Shown here: positions 37,856 to 51,300 of the stretch, one piece after another
Layout of the letters: each line of letters opens with the position of its first letter
Position numbering within the stretch: position 1 is the first letter of the stretch
Source: Physcomitrium patens
Taxonomy: Eukaryota > Streptophyta > Bryopsida > Funariales > Funariaceae
Length of the DNA stretch: 64,000 nucleotides
Direction of reading: 5' to 3'
Assembly (NCBI RefSeq): GCF_000002425.4
Contig: NC_037261.1
Span: 1,472,659 to 1,536,658, forward strand
Program-made: the position numbers and the translations under genes
The notes under the pieces: generated by a model
Told to the model about the DNA's origin: nothing
The model's database searches: none
What the model saw: only the letters and a program-made list of their open reading frames with translations

Positions 37856-40800
37856 TGGACCTCGGCAGCGCGCATGAGGTAAATGGTACCTGTGATAATC
37901 CATTTTCAGCTATTTGTTGGCCGGATTTCACTATCATCTTCTAATGATTTGGAAATTGTTGTTAAATCTTAAGAAGTCAGCAACTTGGATAGCTGGAAAG
38001 GGATTTTTAGGGTTTAGTGTACTTGTTGCATTCCTGCAGTTGTGTTGCCGATGCGAGGAATCTGTGCTGTGATTTAAAATGTAACCTGTCTAATCATGAG
38101 AATGATGCTCAATTGGCGATCAGCAGGCAGAATTCGGGAAGAAGTCCTGGCGACGAAGGGATGTTGTGCGCATTGGGTGTGGCGCAGGGTTTGCTGGAGA
38201 CAGGCCTAATGCAGCACTTCGCCTTCTTCAACAAGTGCCTGACATGCATTACCTAGTGCTGGAATGCTTGGCAGAGCGCACATTGTCAACCCGCTACGAG
38301 GCCTTTGTTGCTGGTGGCAAGGGCTACGATCCCAGAAGTACGCTTCAGTCTTTTCTCTTGTTTGGACCGAGCTTACTTATCTTTAGCTTAGACCCTAACC
38401 CTGCGTCTGGCTTTCTTCACATGCTGCAAGTCATTCTTACCTGAGGTTTTCAATTTGATTGTGGAGCAGTTTCAGAGTGGATGCGTTTGCTACTACCTGA
38501 AACAGCGAAACGAGGAGTTTGCCTGATCACCAACATGGGTGCCGGTGAGTTGCTATTGAATAATTTTCATGGTTTAGGGTTTAGACTGTACAAGTGGTAT
38601 GATGTAAGCAATCGAGAGGAATCTGAATCAGGGATGGGGGTATTTGGCTAGCGTGCAGTGGATCCTTTGGGCGCACAGGAAGAAGTCCTGAAACTGGCTG
38701 CTGAACTGGGTCATTCAATCACTGTAGCTGTGGCATATGAGGTTCTGGATACACATTCAGGTCTTTCAAAAATCTCTACAGGTTTCCTTGATGCTGGTGC
38801 TTGAGTCTCTTTGATATTGACCATAATGCACAGTTCTGTTAAATAATTGAGTGTAATTTCGTTATTTTCGACTTGTTGTGATGCAGTGAACTCTGAGCCG
38901 ACTTATTTCGAGGATGAGGTTGGGGTGAGTCGCTGAGGAGCTGCCAGTTTCTCATCTGTGTGGTTTCTTTTTGTGATCAGCTTCAATAATGTTCACAAGT
39001 CATGATCTTACAGCCGTAACAGCCTGGATGATTCAACGGTTGACTTTTAAGTATTCTTGCATTTATTCTAAAATACGTTCGCTTGCGTTATCGTCAGGGA
39101 TGTAGCACATACCTCGGAGCAGCTCCATTAGTGCAGGCATTAGAAACATCAAAACCAGATGTGCTCATCACATCACGTGTAGCTGACGCATCGCTTTTCC
39201 TTGCGCCTATGGTAAACTATTTATTTTTTATTGATCAATGACGGTAGATGTTACCATATTGATGTTAAAATCCCATGAAACTGTTAATATCAAAAGGACA
39301 AAATAGAAGGATTCATGTTTTGAAAAAGCTACATTGTATATTATTTATTAGTTGATTTTCATTTGCAGATTTATGAACTGGGTTGGAAGTGGGAAGACTG
39401 GGAGTGTCTGGCTCAAGGGACACTTGCAGGTCATCTCCTCGAGTGTGGGTGTCAATTGACGGGTGGATACTTCATGCATCCTGGTAATCATACTGTCGTC
39501 TGAATTCCCCTCAGGCATGTTTTGTTGACGACACTTCCGTTGAAAACTATCATGTAACTGGCTGTTCTTTTTTGTCCCATTTTACAGCTGATCCTCAACG
39601 GTCTTTCTCCCTCGGCCAACTACTCCAAACATCGCTGCCTTATGCCGATGTGGCTTGGGACGGTGCAGTTACGCTGGGCAAGATAGAGAGTAGTGGAGGG
39701 GAGCTCAGTATTGCCACATGTACTCAACAGCTTCTCTATGAAATTGGCGACCCTGCAGGATACATTACCCCAGATGTGGTATGCGTATCCAGCAAAATCT
39801 GACGATCATCTATGCAAGCATCAGTGTTGCAATATAACTATTCTGGCAAGTGATTGTACTTTAGTTGTTTTATGAAATCAGATTATTAACAGTTCATGAA
39901 ACAAAGTTCTATTCTGCTTTTCAGGTTGTGAACTTCAGCCATGTCAGTTTTGAGCCCCTTTCTGCAGATCGGATCATCGCCAAGGGCGCACAACCTGCAG
40001 CTCAATCTGCGCCCAAAGAACTCCTACGGCTAGTTCCCAAGGTGAATGCCTCACGGGTCTTCAAGCTTGCTACTACATTCCTTGCAATTTTTTTTCTGGG
40101 AGGAGCAGAGGCTTGTCTACCAATGTCTGCAGCAGTATATTAGTGGTGAGGGCTGAGTTTATATGTAATCATGTAATTGCAGCATTGTGGGTGGAAGGGG
40201 TGGGGAGAGGTTTCCTATGGAGGCAGATCATGTGTGGAACGAGCAGCTGCTGCCGATTATTTGGCAAGTCGTTCGACCTCATAAAAAACTTGTATATAGC
40301 CACGCCATTAATCGTGATTACGGACAAAAATTGTCAATGAAAATTATGTCGCTCCGCCTCTATTTTCCATTTCATTGGGTTCTGGAACAATTATTTTAGG
40401 TGGAGGCTGTATAAGATAGTAGTGAAAATTACAGGTTTATTGGGTTTGAATTAGGCTCAAAAAATGTCCAAAGTTTTGCAGGTGCGAGCGTGGTTGGAGG
40501 AGACATATTCTGGAGTAAGTTCCTGCATCCTTTCATACCATGTAGGTCTGGATAGTCTTCAAATATTTCCTCCAGGCGTGCCAACTTCAGGAAGGCCGGT
40601 CATGAACGAGGTGCGTTTGCGCATGGATGGACTTTTTGAGTCGCAAAAGCAGGCATCCAAGTTCATACAGGAGTTCGAAGCTCTCTACACCAATGGTCCT
40701 GCAGGTGGCGGTGGAATAAGGTCAGTCAGTCGTGAATCATGGCATTGTAGGGATTCTTCTGGAATCCTTCTCTATCACCATCTAGTCACTGAATTTGCTT

Positions 40801-41778
40801 AAATATGCATATGTCGAATTTAGTGATCGATAAGAAAATTGAATCTACTATATTGATTGACCTTTATTGAGTGATGGCAGAACGGGACTTAATCACGAGA
40901 TACTCCTCCATAAATCCTTGGTATGAACTGAGTTTTTCTCCACTATTTTTCATATTCGGATTGTGTGTCCTTCAGATGTCCAAACCTTATTTCATTCTTT
41001 CTAAGAGCGATAGAAGGTCTTGATGCAATATGCTGATTCCAGGATTTGTGCAGATCTCACGTGAGCAAGTGCAATGGAAGACATCTGCATGCCATACTGA
41101 TCCTCGCAGCTCTAATTTGCCTTCTAGTTCGAAAACACCTTCTAAGCTTCCTGGTAGAATTGTCTTTTTTTACAATCATCTTTCATTGGGATATTTCGTT
41201 AACTGTTAACCACAAAAAAATCAGGTTTACGAGCTCTTGTAAGATGTTTATGAGGTTTAGAAGTGAACTTCAGACCCAAATGATACTTTTGCATTGTAGG
41301 TGTGAGCGCTACAGGGCGAAGTAGTTGCCCACACCAGCTGCAGGCATCACCAGCGCCATCAGCTGTAAAGCTACCGCTGTATCAAGTAGCGCACGGCAGA
41401 ACTGGCGACAAAGGCAACCAACTTAACGTGAGCATTATTCCTCACTGCCGGGCAGATGTAGCTCGCCTGCAGCGCATCATCACCCCATCTTGGGTAGTTT
41501 TAGCAATGAAACATCTTCTCGTGAATCATTCTGGTACTTCCGTCGATTTTGTGAAGGCGCCCATGTCAAACAATTTACAGGAGAATGAAGATGTTACAAG
41601 GTTGTTGCTGTTGATGGAGTCTTTGGTCGAGGTCTATGAAGTGCCAGGAGTAGCGGCATTGAATGTTGTTGTGAAGGACGTACTGGATGGGGGGGTCACT
41701 TGCTCTCGGAGGCTGGATCGGCACGGTAAATGCCTTTCTGACCTTATTTTTAGCCAGATTGTCGTTCTGCCGGAGTAG
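37856..41778 (+). CDS. AtuA/DUF1446 family protein
   Basis: Homologous to AtuA, encoded in the bacterial acyclic-terpene (citronellol/geraniol) utilisation cluster; its reaction is not established. Exons: 37856-37879, 38127-38337, 38476-38544, 38659-38760, 38887-38924, 39098-39211, 39369-39483, 39588-39778, 39925-40041, 40183-40263, 40482-40720, 40881-40920, 41054-41153, 41300-41778, giving about 639 aa, all phases closing. The N-terminal DUF1446 domain starts at GCGAGFAGDRP and includes TSRVADASLF, GWKWEDW, GHLLECGCQLTGG and GWGEVSYGG. A Ser/Pro-rich linker leads to the C-terminal AtuA-like domain with GRTGDKGNQLN (residues 513-523) and a terminal LDRHGK. The tiny first exon is the least certain part. 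The second acceptor is a tandem CAGCAG. The intron after 40263 starts GCAAGT. No targeting peptide is obvious. Confidence 0.85.
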
Positions 41779-42598
41779 GGAAACTTCCTTAAGCTGCGTT
41801 GCGAGAAAGATGTCAAGTCTTTGTAAGATTTTATGAACGGGATTTATTGATTCCTATCATTCCAGGGTTAGAAATATTAATCCTCACTGCATACATGCAT
41901 AGTAGATGAGCTCTATAGAATTCAGTAGCTCCTCTCTGTCCCGCAAATCATCTAAGCTTACAATATCATACTTGTACAAACATGCTGCAATCTTCTTGGG
42001 CTTATGTAATGTACAGATTCCGCTGAAAATTCTGCAAAATTATCTGATTGTCGTTTCCTCTCGTGAAAGCATTAAAGAGATTCTTGCCGTCCTCAGTATC
42101 AAATCTGTTTTTTGGTATGACCAGAGAATTCTTGCATGGCGTTTGATGCCGCACCATTTCGTTGCATCCACGGTACCATCCTGCAGCATCGTGTCTTCAT
42201 CGAAGTGAGAAATATCGTTAGAAACAGACTTAACGGTTTCAATAACGTTGGGTGGCATGGTTGCTACCAGGGAGTTTGGCACCCATTTGCTGCCACGAAA
42301 AGAGCGGCACTTCTTGCAAAGTCTGGCACAGCTTTTGACCTCGTTGCCCTTCATGTTTGGCCTCATGCGTGCCTGGTTCTCGACGCAGTTCAGGAGCCTG
42401 TCGGCCTAGCCCGCGCCGTTTCCAGATGCTAAGTCTGTCCCTCCCCGTGGGTTTATTTAGTTAATGGGTGGGTCTGTTTAGAAAAACTTTAATATTATTT
42501 GTATTTTTCCTTATTTAACATTCATTTTTGCATCATAATTTTAAATTTTATATAATTTATACATATATATATATATATGTAGAGAGAGAGAGAGAGAG
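41779..42598. other. 3' flank of the AtuA gene
   Basis: Mixed composition to about 42.43 kb, with overlapping frames on both strands (minus 42040-42366, plus 42136-42432) that resemble no family. This probably includes the 3' untranslated region. The rest is AT-rich, ending in (AT)n and (GA)n tracts at 42562-42598. Confidence 0.45.
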
Positions 42599-42864
42599 AA
42601 ACGTTAAAATGATCCACCCATTTATTAAATGGATCCATCTTATTGTAGAGATCGAGGGGAATGAGGGAGGTTGGAATGAGAGTAGGGAAGGGGGAAAGGA
42701 AAATGGGGGGGGGAGGGGGGGTAGGATGAAAAAGGTTGGAAATGGAGGGAGTGGGAATGAGGACCATGATTATAATAATGTTTCTAGAGATGATCCATTT
42801 TGCTAATGATGGATGTAATAGGGTGGGTTGATTTAGTAAATGGGTGGATTATTTTAACATTTTC
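42599..42864. mobile_element. MITE-like element, copy B, with G-rich core
   Basis: About 266 bp bounded by imperfect inverted arms of about 36 bp (42599-42634 and 42829-42864), both containing ATCCACCCATTTA(C/T)TAAAT. The left side abuts an (AT)n-(GA)n microsatellite. The interior is strikingly purine-rich on the + strand, with G-runs at 42685-42687, 42690-42694, 42705-42713 and 42715-42721. No coding capacity. Related in its arms to copies A and C. Confidence 0.7.
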
Positions 42865-43021
42865 TATCTATCCTTGTATATATATTTCATATTTTTTAAT
42901 TATCAAAGTATTTTTATTTTTATAAAAAAAGAAAAGATAAATAATTTTTTTATTGTCAATTAAAATTATTACATAGAAATATTATGATAATATTAATTTC
43001 TTAGCATAATTTATTATTGGT

Positions 43022-43056
<35 letters not shown>

Positions 43057-44560
43057 TATCAGTTTTTATCTTTTTGTATTAAATTTTTTAAAGTTACATT
43101 AAATAATATTTTATGATTATATATTAATTCAAACAAAATTTCATCAATGTATTGTTAAATTTTATTGGTACATTAGTTTTCTATCATAGTATCTATATTC
43201 GGAAGAATGATTCATGTTGTGCGTGATCTTATAATATTGATTCTATGAAAAATATTAGTAAATTAAGTCTACATACTTCTACAAAAAAATTAAAATAGAT
43301 CATTTATTAGTTATTATTTATTTTATTTTATCTATAAAGAAGTATTTTTGGATCACATATATTATAATTGAGCAATTGGACATAGTTTAGAAATATCTTC
43401 TTCCTTCTTTGTTGTGATAAGTATTATAAAAACCAATTAAAAGTTAATAATATGGATATAAGCATGTTTTAGTAATGATTTATTTATAGAAATAAATTCT
43501 AAATATGGTAGTTAAAAATTAAAATAGTTGAAAAAATATACTTTCTATTTATATCTCTAACATCATGATTAAATTACAACTTTAATTTAAAAAATCCCTA
43601 TTATGTAAAAAGTAATTAAAGAACATTATTTAATCTAATAATATAGTTTTAACAAAAAATTGTAATATTAAGACCATATATATATATATTTATATTTATA
43701 TATATCAAAATTTGGTAAAAAAGAACTCAAGAAATATTTTTTCTAAATACAATTCTATAATTTGTGTAGATTAAAATCATTTTTTAGTAAATTCACCTTT
43801 TTAAGAAAAAAAAAATCCTACGTCCACAAATATAATTACTCCTTTTCTAAATATTTTTTTAAAGAAAAAACTGTATTTCTTTCTTGTCTGAAAACAACAA
43901 AATCTTTCACTTATGTCCATATTAAACAGATCTATATGGAAAATTAGATTTGAAGACACATACAAGCACCTTGTTTAGTTTTAAAAAATAGGACAAAAGA
44001 ATGTTGAGTATAAACGTTTAATAATGGTAGTTTCATCACTTCTAAAAATATTAGTGTCAAGTGTCTAGCCATCCAATGTTTAATAGAACTGTTAATTGAG
44101 GAATCAAAACCACATTTTGCTTCATAGTGTCCCAGCCTCATCTACCAAAGCACCTTTGAGAACCCAACAATACCACCCTGAAGTTACAAATACTGCCACC
44201 AAAAAAACAATACTAAATTGATGACATCATCAACAAACCCCACATTTACATCATTAATGACTCAAAGTAGAAAGCCTTGCACCCACCTCTACAACATCAA
44301 TACCAATATTACAAAAAGAGCCAAATACATCATCTTTAAATTGTTACTAAACCATAAGACTAGTGGTCATACAAGGCATAATCACCCTCTTATTCACAAT
44401 TCTCTTCAACACCCTTAAGGAACAATGTCACAAATTACCCAAAAAAATATATACAAATGTGATGATGAGGGTTTATTCTTAGTTAATAAAAAGAACAACA
44501 TTCATGTAGGCATAACTAATGCTGTGTGCATCCGTACCCCAAAAAGGAAAGAGAATTAAG
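42865..44560. other. AT-rich spacer
   Basis: Strongly AT-rich with a (TA)n tract at 43026-43051 and others near 43678. The frames at 43762-44141 are compositionally unremarkable and resemble no family. No gene supported. Confidence 0.5.
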
Positions 44561-45317
44561 AGAGACCCCAGCCATCTGTGGACCGGGTCGGGTCGCCAGG
44601 AATCGGCCACTGGAGCCCGTCATTAATGAGGAACGGGTTCCATCAGAGTGGGTTCAGAGACCCGTGGTAAACCCACCGTTAACCCCCTCCAAACCCGTCC
44701 CGTGATTCGTCGCAGCGCACCCGCGCCCTCAAAACCGTCGACCCGTCCTCCCACTGCTCTTCAACTCCCCTTATGGCGTCTCTTTAATCACTGCCTCGCG
44801 TCGTGTCGCGTCGCGGCTGCGCTTCTCCGATCAATTCCCCTCACGATCCACGATGTTTCCATTTCATTTCGCCTCGTTCTCGAATGTGGGTCTTTTCAGA
44901 AATTTTAAGGAGGTTTTGCAGGGACCTGATGCTCGTTTCCTGGGCGAAATTTGAGATGATGTGACGGAGAACCGAGAAGCTTGTTTGAGACTCACGAGGG
45001 AGTTGTCAGAGCGTTGCGGAGTGGCAGAGAGGGACGGGGGGCATAGCCGTCGTTGCCACCCTGTCCTTCTCTGCTCAATCGTTCGATCGTTCGATCGCAG
45101 CTTTGGCCTCGGGCTCTGGGTGCTCTTGTGCTCTCGAGCCGCGAGATAGAGAGAGAGGGTATATGGTTGCTGCTCGCAGGGAGTGGGGAGGGTGAGGTGG
45201 TGGAGCAAAGCTCCCCCCGTAGCTTGTAGCATGGGCGGGGATGGACTGTGAGGGGAGTACAGGGGGCTTGAGACGTGAGGAGTGAGGCGTCGTGAAGGAA
45301 AAAGAAATTCTTGCATC
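44561..45317 (+). promoter_or_regulatory. Putative promoter and 5' leader of CESA
   Basis: Sharp shift to GC-rich sequence. Contains repeated CGTTCGAT units near 45082-45098 and GA-rich runs near 45145. No family-like protein in any frame. The 189-codon minus frame at 44864-45433 is Ser/Pro-rich and overlaps the CESA first exon, so it is judged spurious. Confidence 0.4.
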
Positions 45318-48300
45318 ATGAAGGCGAATGCGGGGCTGTTGGCGGGTTCGCACAACCGCAACGAGCTGGTTATTATTCGGCAGGAGGGCGATGGGGTAAG
45401 GGGGAGCTTTTCTGAGTTCTGCCTGTCATGCACACCATGATCAATGAGAGGTAGAGCTAAATTTAGGCTACTAGAGTCGCAATTGGTCGGAATGCTCCTG
45501 TTGAAAGAATCGGACTTCGTGTGGAAACTGTCCAGGTGAGGTGAGGTGAGGTGGAAATGTTGCCCTCGTCAGATATACATTTCTTCTTTTTAGGGATGGA
45601 TATGAGAGGAAAGTCGATGGGATTTCCAAATGTAGTCCGCGTCGATGAGTTTCAGCTGTAGGTTCTGTCGGCGGTGTAACCTACCCACTGTAACTGCACG
45701 TTTATGGTTGGATTCGTTGTTGCAATTAGTTTCGGTGGATTTTGAAACACGTGCTTGTCAGTCAGCCGCGGCTTATCTGAGGCGTGTCAAAGCTTCGCCG
45801 GAGACAGTAGCAGATTTTGCTTCGAGGCCTGTTGAAAGTGCACAAATAGGGACGACAGGGTTGCGAATGTTTCTACATGCGTCTTATTTACATTCCAGAT
45901 TCTTCATAAATAGATGAGCTCGAGTTTGTTGCATCTCTTACCGAATATTACTTTACCTGACAGTTCCCAGGCAGACATTTTTCTGAGTACCTAGTTGTGA
46001 AGGTCGTATTTCTGTATACCCCATCAACAGAGCATTGAGAATGGCCACCGTGCTCTGCACTCAGTTCCGTAAAATCACATGCGAACTGAAGTTTTCATCC
46101 ACCGTACGAACACTTTCTTGTCAGTAGATCCGTCCTTATCCATTTTAGTGTCTCAATCTCAGAAGCTAGACAACGAAAACAAGACACGTAGCAATGATAC
46201 GAAGTAATTCCCACTGCACCTCGAGTTCACAGCGGTACATCTATTTATCTAAATTTATCAAAAGCTGTTAATTTGTGTTAATGGAATGAGGATAGCTAAT
46301 TTGTGACCCTTCAAGTATCGAAATGAGTCTGGTTCGCATTAGCATGCATCAAGTACGAAATCCACTCCTCTTCACAACTTCCATGAGTGCAGAAACCTCC
46401 CATCAATCCACAGTAACATTCAAGGAAACTGTTGCTTTAAAGACCTCTGCAGGAAGAGAAGATGTGTGGATATCTCTGAATAAGTCAGCAAGTGCATGTT
46501 GTGAAACCAGTTAATAGGCTCATGGATTTTGGACATTATATTATGCAGCCAAAGCCGTTGAGTTACGTGAACAGCCACATTTGTCAAATTTGTGGTGACG
46601 ATGTGGGATTGACCGTGGAAGGAGAAATGTTTGTGGCGTGCAATGAATGTGGCTTCCCGGTGTGCCGACCTTGCTACGAGTACGAACGGAAGGATGGTAC
46701 TCAGGCATGCCCTCAATGTCGGACTCGCTACAGACGCCACAAAGGTGAGATACTTCTGGACCATGTCTTCTCGGACATTTCTGATCTGTGGTGTCACAGC
46801 GCCAGTCCGCAAAATGTCCCATTTGACACTTGATCGTGGTATAAATATTCTAGAATGGAGACTAAAATGACAGTCTATACAGAATGATATTCGAGGGTCT
46901 CATTACTTCTGGTGCAACACGCCCATCTTGGTTGCCCCGTGTCTGAGCTTGTTAGTTCGTTTGTTAATTTACTATTCAAGGGGCGGTCTGATGCCATTCG
47001 GTCAATATCATAACGATTCAGAGGGTTAGTGGTCGAGGGATGTGTTTGTGGTAATACGTTGTATTCAGTGGTTGACATGCACTTGTGGCTCCTTGGACTG
47101 AAGGGAGTCCTCGAGTGAAAGGAGACGATGAAGAAGAGGACACCGACGACCTAGACAACGAGTTTAACCACGCGGTCAATTTGGACAACCATGACAAACA
47201 GCAAGTTGTGGACGAGATGCTTCACAGCCAGATGGCTTATGGTCGTGACACGGAAGTGATGCTATCTGCAACGCAGCCTCGGTATCCCCTTCTTACAGAT
47301 GGGCACCGTCACATGGTACGTTTGGAAATTTTTGGCAGCAAGAAGTTGTGATGACCTGGTTTTTTGATCGCTAGGAAGAATTTCTGGGGCTCTAATTTTC
47401 CTCACGTAAGCGGGTGACCCTACGTTGTCAGATTGTATGCATATCGGGTGTGGTATTCAAATTTGTGTCAAGCTGCGAAATGGATTCGAAGTCAGTGATT
47501 TGTGTGTAGAGGTGGTGGTGTTTTAGGTCTAACAGGGCTAATGAAAAATTGCACGCGCAGGTGTCTGTTACAAGTGAGTCAAATGCAACATCCCCAGATC
47601 ATCAAGCTATTTTCCATGTTGCGGGCGGGAAAGGATCTCATACCGTTTCTTATAGCGACATTGGCAGCCCAGGTGAGACAATGGTAATCCACGATTTTGC
47701 ATGCTCAAAACATTCCTTGTGGCTAATTTCGTCTGATCGACGCCTGGGGTAATCGTCGACTAACGGAATGCATGTTCGCAACAGCCAGATCATTGGATCC
47801 GGCGAAAGATTTGGGGTCGTATGGGTATGGGAGTATCGCTTGGAAGGAGAGGGTGGAGAGCTGGAAGTTGAGGCAGGGAATGCAGATGACAACGACAGCG
47901 GGAGGCCAGCTTCAAGCCAATGGAAAGGGTGGGGATGATGGCAGCCACCAGGACTGCTCAGATCTACCCATGTAAGGTTTATGGTGGAAACTTGTATGCA
48001 AGGTTGGGTCGGGTGTGTGTTCAAAGTCCGGGTCAGGGGACTGGGTTGCGGTTAAGAAGTTTTCTCGTTATGCTTATTTGACTGTGTTTCCAGAAAAGCC
48101 TCTGCAGGAAACGAAGCTCTGAATAACCCTTGTGCAGGTGTGAGGTGTGTTGGTTGACTTGATGTTAGAACGGTGCATCTCTTTCTTGGATGTCGCAAAG
48201 CAACAGGAAACATGGAGATCCGCAAGTGACTTATTCTGGCGTCGAATGGGTTTAGGGAGTGGATGAACTAACTGTACTTGTCGATCACATATTGTAGAAT

Positions 48301-51300
48301 GGACGAATCGAGACAGCCTTTATCAAGGAAAGTTCCATTTCCATCGAGCAAGATCAACCCCTACCGGATGATTATCGTAATTCGCCTGGTTGTGATTTGC
48401 CTGTTCTTCCGATACCGTATCTTGAACCCCGTGAACGAAGCGTACGGACTTTGGCTGGTGTCGGTGATCTGCGAGATTTGGTTCGGCATATCGTGGATCC
48501 TGGATCAGTTCCCGAAGTGGCTACCCATCAACCGTGAGACTTACCTAGATCGACTTTCCCTGAGGTACGTTCTGTGGACCTCGCACGCAGCTGTGACAGG
48601 CAGAGTTTGTTAAGGCACGAAGCTTAGGCATTGCAAGTGATTGGGTTCGATTGAACACTTGGCAGTGTAGGATCCTAGTTGGTGGACTCCAGGCGTCTCC
48701 CAATGGCCCGGGAGGGCGCAGACTGTGTTGGTATGAGAGTGTTACGGCAGTTCCGTTCAATGCTGCTGTAGTTATAAGTCTGCAATTGTCGTCGTGGTCA
48801 CTAGTAGATGTCGTATGTGGTCCATGACTTCGCGACGTTGTTGCGGGCGTTGGTGCAGGTTTGAGAAAGAAGGGGAGCCGTCTCAGTTGGCGCCGGTGGA
48901 CATTTATGTCAGTACGGTGGATCCCATGAAGGAGCCACCCCTGGTGACTGCCAACACTGTGCTGTCGATTCTGGCTGTGGACTATCCAGTGGACAAGGTG
49001 TCTTGCTACATATCTGATGATGGAGCGTCCATGCTGACCTTTGAGGTTTTGTCGGAGACGTCGGAGTTCGCTCGAAAGTGGGTGCCGTTCTGCAAGAAGT
49101 TCAACATCGAGCCCCGGGCACCTGAGGTGTACTTTGCTCTGAAGATCGATTACTTGAAGGACAAGGTGCAACCGACTTTCGTGAAGGAGCGCAGAGCTAT
49201 GAAGGTGAGGTGACATGAGCTGACCTGTGGACGGTGCCGTGCATGAGAGGAGTTGCATGCTTTTGTTGGTGGATAGGTGATGTTGATCGATCCCCACGGT
49301 GCACGCACTTGGATTGCATGCGTTGGCTGTGGTGTTGCAGTTCATGAACACCGTCCGCATTATGTGTGGTGTCGTAGTGGTTCGTGAAGGATCTGCCCGT
49401 AGTTACTGATGTGGTGAGAGGGAATGGGTATACACAGAGGGAGTACGAGGAGTTCAAAGTGCGGGTGAATGCATTGGTCGCTAAGGCGCAGAAGATGCCC
49501 GACGAAGGATGGACAATGCAGGATGGCACACCGTGGCCTGGGAACAACACACGTGACCATCCCGGAATGATACAGGTTAGTGCGATCCTCCCATACTCCG
49601 GCGCAGGTTTGTCCCAATAACAAGTGAGTAGCAGAGGTGGGTATGAAGAGGTAGCTGATGAATGTGGGAGGCTCCGCTTTGTCCTGTTGCCGCGATGCAC
49701 CTGTTGTGCGACTTGGTGACCGTTTGTGAACGACTGTGTCACGATGGTAGGTCTTTCTGGGACACAGCGGCGGTCATGACACGGAAGGAAACGAGTTGCC
49801 GCGGCTGGTGTATGTGTCGAGGGAGAAACGGCCTGGATTCAATCACCACAAGAAAGCTGGTGCCATGAACGCGCTGGTTCGGGTGTCCGCAGTGCTGACA
49901 AACGCACCATTCTTTCTGAATCTGGATTGTGATCATTACATCAACAACAGCAAGGCTCTTCGGGAGGCGATGTGCTTCCTGATGGATCCCATCGTGGGGA
50001 AGAGAGTGTGCTACGTCCAGTTCCCTCAGCGGTTTGATGGGATTGACAGAAACGATCGATATGCCAACCACAACACTGTCTTCTTCGACGTAAGTGTTCC
50101 GATCTGGAATTGGGACTTGGGCATGTGTATGGGTGGAGTGCACCTTAGAATGCCGTCATGCAGTTGGTTCAATGATGGCAGGTTGCGGACGTTGTCCGTG
50201 ATTGAAACGTGGATGAGTATTGGTGCGGCGTCGTTTATGGACAATTTAGCAGCATAGAGTTCAAGGCGCAGCCCACTAGATGGCATTCTTGTCGATGTCT
50301 TGGCATTTATGATCGCCTTTGGGGCATGTAACGATCCAGGCGATTTTCATCTGGTACTGTGCGTGTGCGGGAGATTCACTGGTGGGTACTGGTGATGTGT
50401 GGTGCGCAGATCAACTTGAAGGGTTTAGATGGCGTGCAGGGCCCAGTTTATGTGGGTACGGGGTGCTGTTTCAAGAGGCGAGCCATTTATGGTTACGATC
50501 CTCCTCCCAAAGATCCTAAAGCATCGAGTGGTCGCAGCCAGAGCGTGTTTCCATCCTGGCTTTGTGGACCCCTTAAGAAAGGACTTCAAAATGCAAGAGC
50601 GGGGAAGGGTGGAAAGAAGAGGCAGCCATCTCGTTCTGACTCCAGCATTCCAATCTTCAGTCTGGAGGATATCGAAGAAGAAATCGAGGGTATAGCGTTG
50701 TTCTGTAATGCGCTGAGTAGTGGGATTTATTCGTGTTGATCATGAGCTGAGGATTGGGCTGTATCTTCATGAGCGTTGGTCGTCTCTTGTTTTACTATGT
50801 GGTGGGGTGTAGTAAGAGTGGGTTAATGTGTGGACGCAGGAATGGACGAGGAGAAATCGTCGCTGATGTCTTCTAAGAACTTTGAGAAACGATTTGGTCA
50901 GTCACCAGTCTTTGTCGCGTCGACGCTGATGGAAAATGGAGGCGTGCCTCATTCCGCCAATCCTGGGTCATTGTTGAAGGAGGCCATTCATGTGATCAGT
51001 TGTGGGTACGAAGATAAAACGGACTGGGGAAAGGAGGTAAGGTCTGGGATGATGAGGTTGGAGGGTCCATGACGTTTCCTACTCTTTTCATGTGTAGTGC
51101 ATCTCATAATACACACCGCACCTGAAGAATAGTGGAGGGCGGGGTAGTTGGTTTGTGTCGGTGTTTCCATGCACGATGTACCAAGTACCTAACATCATTG
51201 CACCCTGTTTGGTCCGTGGGTTCAGATCGGGTGGATCTACGGGTCTGTGACGGAGGATATTCTGACAGGGTTCAAAATGCACTGCCGGGGATGGCGGTCC

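Noticed and set aside
41036..41060. Small 18-nt exon at 41043-41060 with a GTGAGC donor in the AtuA gene
   Set aside because: A longer exon 41054-41153 keeps the family-like block VQWKTS and joins 41300 in phase, so it is preferred.
42040..42432. Overlapping frames on both strands downstream of the AtuA gene
   Set aside because: Neither resembles a known family, and splice-linked neighbours are absent. Treated as 3' flank.
44864..45433. 189-codon minus-strand frame
   Set aside because: Ser/Pro-rich translation of the CESA leader and first exon in reverse, with no motif support.
48545..49360. 271-codon minus-strand frame
   Set aside because: It is antisense to CESA exon 7 and its flanking introns, and the product has no recognisable domain.
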